A DNA stretch of 64,000 bases from Chionis minor (Eukaryota; Chordata; Aves; Charadriiformes; Chionididae). Under the pieces are notes generated by a model. The model saw only the letters and a list, made by a program, of their open reading frames with translations. It had not been told where the DNA came from and did not search any database. This document shows, in pieces, positions 63,302 through 64,000 of this stretch. The position numbers and the translations under genes were made by a program. The stretch's first letter is position 1; every line of letters begins with the position of its first letter. The stretch covers positions 18,989 to 82,988 of the forward strand of contig VZSF01009888.1 in NCBI GenBank assembly GCA_013398295.1. Direction: 5' to 3'.

Positions 63302-63407
63302 AAGCCAGGTCTTGCTGAGCAAGATGTGTACGTGCATCTTGTTGCAGGGATAAGTAAGACGTCTCCTGAAGGAGCGAGATAATTTCCCGTTTGAAATGAA
63401 ATTTCAT
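63302..63407 (+). repeat. Diverged direct repeat, copy 2
   Basis: gataagtaagacgtctcctg (63349-63368), then aaggagcgagataatttccc and gtttgaaatgaaatttca, is the partner of 61695-61749. Either a local duplication or two copies of an unrecognised interspersed repeat would explain it. Confidence 0.7.
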
Positions 63408-63413
63408 TTCAAA
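63390..63413. repeat. Perfect 24-base palindrome
   Basis: Half-site TTTGAAATGAAA is followed directly by its exact reverse complement TTTCATTTCAAA. It overlaps the end of the diverged repeat copy 2; copy 1 reads TTTGAAATGGAACTTCA at that point and lacks the palindrome. Confidence 0.85.
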
Positions 63414-63979
63414 TGACTGGTAAATAAACACTAGAAGCAGCATTATCTGATTTCTCAGATTGCAGTGTGTGGATGCCTTTCCAGTGGGCTGTAGAAAACT
63501 GCTCTGAATTTGCACCTTTCTCTTTTTTTACCTGTTCTTATCTCATTTTGAGTAATTTTTAATTTTTTTGTGCCTTCCAAATCCTGCTTTTCCATATTGC
63601 ATTTGAGGAGCTGGAGTTGCTAAAGCAAAATTTCCCAGTAATAACCGGGAAGGAAGAGCTCTGTTAAGCATCTCGTTTCAGGATGAGGCCTGCCCTCTGG
63701 AACAAATTTGAGAAAACTGTGGACCTCTGATGAAAGCACAGGATTTTTCTCTGCCAAACCTGTGTTATACTCCTGGCGTCAGTGCAGACTCACTGTGTGA
63801 TGTTGGCTGGGTTTGCAGAAACTGATTTTTTTCCAAAATAAATGCCAGGCAGTGTGTCTGCTTCTGCCTTCCCTTTGAATGTCTGAATGGCCACAGTTTG
63901 GGGATGAAGGCTTCAGGCTTCAGTCTTTCTACTACTTTCTTCTACTCTTATTTGGGGATAAAACTCAACAAGCCTACTC

Positions 63980-64000
63980 TTTTTTTTTTTTTTTTTTTTT
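63980..64000. repeat. Poly-T run at window end
   Basis: 21 consecutive T run to the window edge; the full length is not visible. Confidence 0.9.

Larger units (their letters stand above)
31711..64000 (+). other. C1orf21: C1orf21 downstream intron, incomplete
   Basis: The donor gtaagg at 31711 opens an intron running to the window edge or beyond. I looked on the plus strand for the next conserved block (the human protein continues EKSASSNVRL and later QQEFFRMLDEKIEKG) and did not find it, so the intron probably exceeds 32 kb. It holds four CR1-type insertions and both assembly gaps. Confidence 0.8.
58261..64000. other. Intronic stretch with a diverged duplication, no gene recognised
   Basis: AT-rich intron. 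It contains two related segments (61650-61749 and 63302-63407), a 24-base palindrome at 63390-63413, T-runs at 62398-62410 and 62528-62540, and a 21-T run at the very end (63980-64000). No C1orf21 C-terminal exon was found. Confidence 0.5.

Noticed and set aside
1..64000. tRNA, rRNA, CRISPR arrays, bacterial operons, endogenous retrovirus genes
   Set aside because: None was recognised on either strand. The window is a vertebrate intron-dominated locus.

Overview
The window is vertebrate nuclear DNA, almost certainly from a bird. CR1 LINEs are the only interspersed repeats I can recognise with confidence. Several end in the avian CR1 tail (a 'TTGGACTAGATGACC' block, then 'CCTTCCAACCC' and ATTCTATG-type octamers). 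The only conserved protein-coding exons belong to a vertebrate gene, and there are no bacterial operons, CRISPR arrays, phages or IS elements. Most open frames here are random intronic or repeat-derived frames.

The one gene is C1orf21 (cell proliferation-inducing gene 13), on the plus strand. Its first coding exon is at 6764-6857 (residues 1-31), preceded in the same exon by about 110 bases of 5' leader from an AG acceptor at 6650-6651. The second coding exon is at 31616-31710 (residues 32-63). The exons join in phase across a 24.8 kb intron. The remaining half of the protein (about 58 residues in human) is not found, so its exons probably lie beyond 64000, after an intron of more than 32 kb. 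No promoter or CpG island is evident before 6652, so the transcription start is probably upstream of the window.

Layout: 1-6651, upstream intron or 5' flank with a CR1 RT-domain scrap (2305-2462) and an older CR1/L3-like fossil (6428-6580). 6652-6857, first coding exon. 6858-31615, intron with a minus-strand CR1 tail (23567-23665) and a head-to-head CR1 pair (28169-29187). 31616-31710, second coding exon, preceded by an unbroken 21-T tract. 31711-64000, intron with a short CR1 tail (34437-34536), a 2 kb internally deleted CR1 (47410-49412), a minus-strand CR1 3' end (54925-55350) and an old CR1/L3 remnant (57745-58260). Small assembly gaps fall in two poly-C tracts (42939-42943 and 44568), and the window ends in a T homopolymer.

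I found no new multi-gene system. The observations most worth a second look are a 47-codon frame overlapping the C1orf21 start across the splice junction, the CR1 copy whose endonuclease region is joined directly to its 3' end, the inverted CR1 pair within one intron, a perfect 24-bp palindrome beside a diverged duplicate at the right end, and an RFX-type X-box in the first intron.
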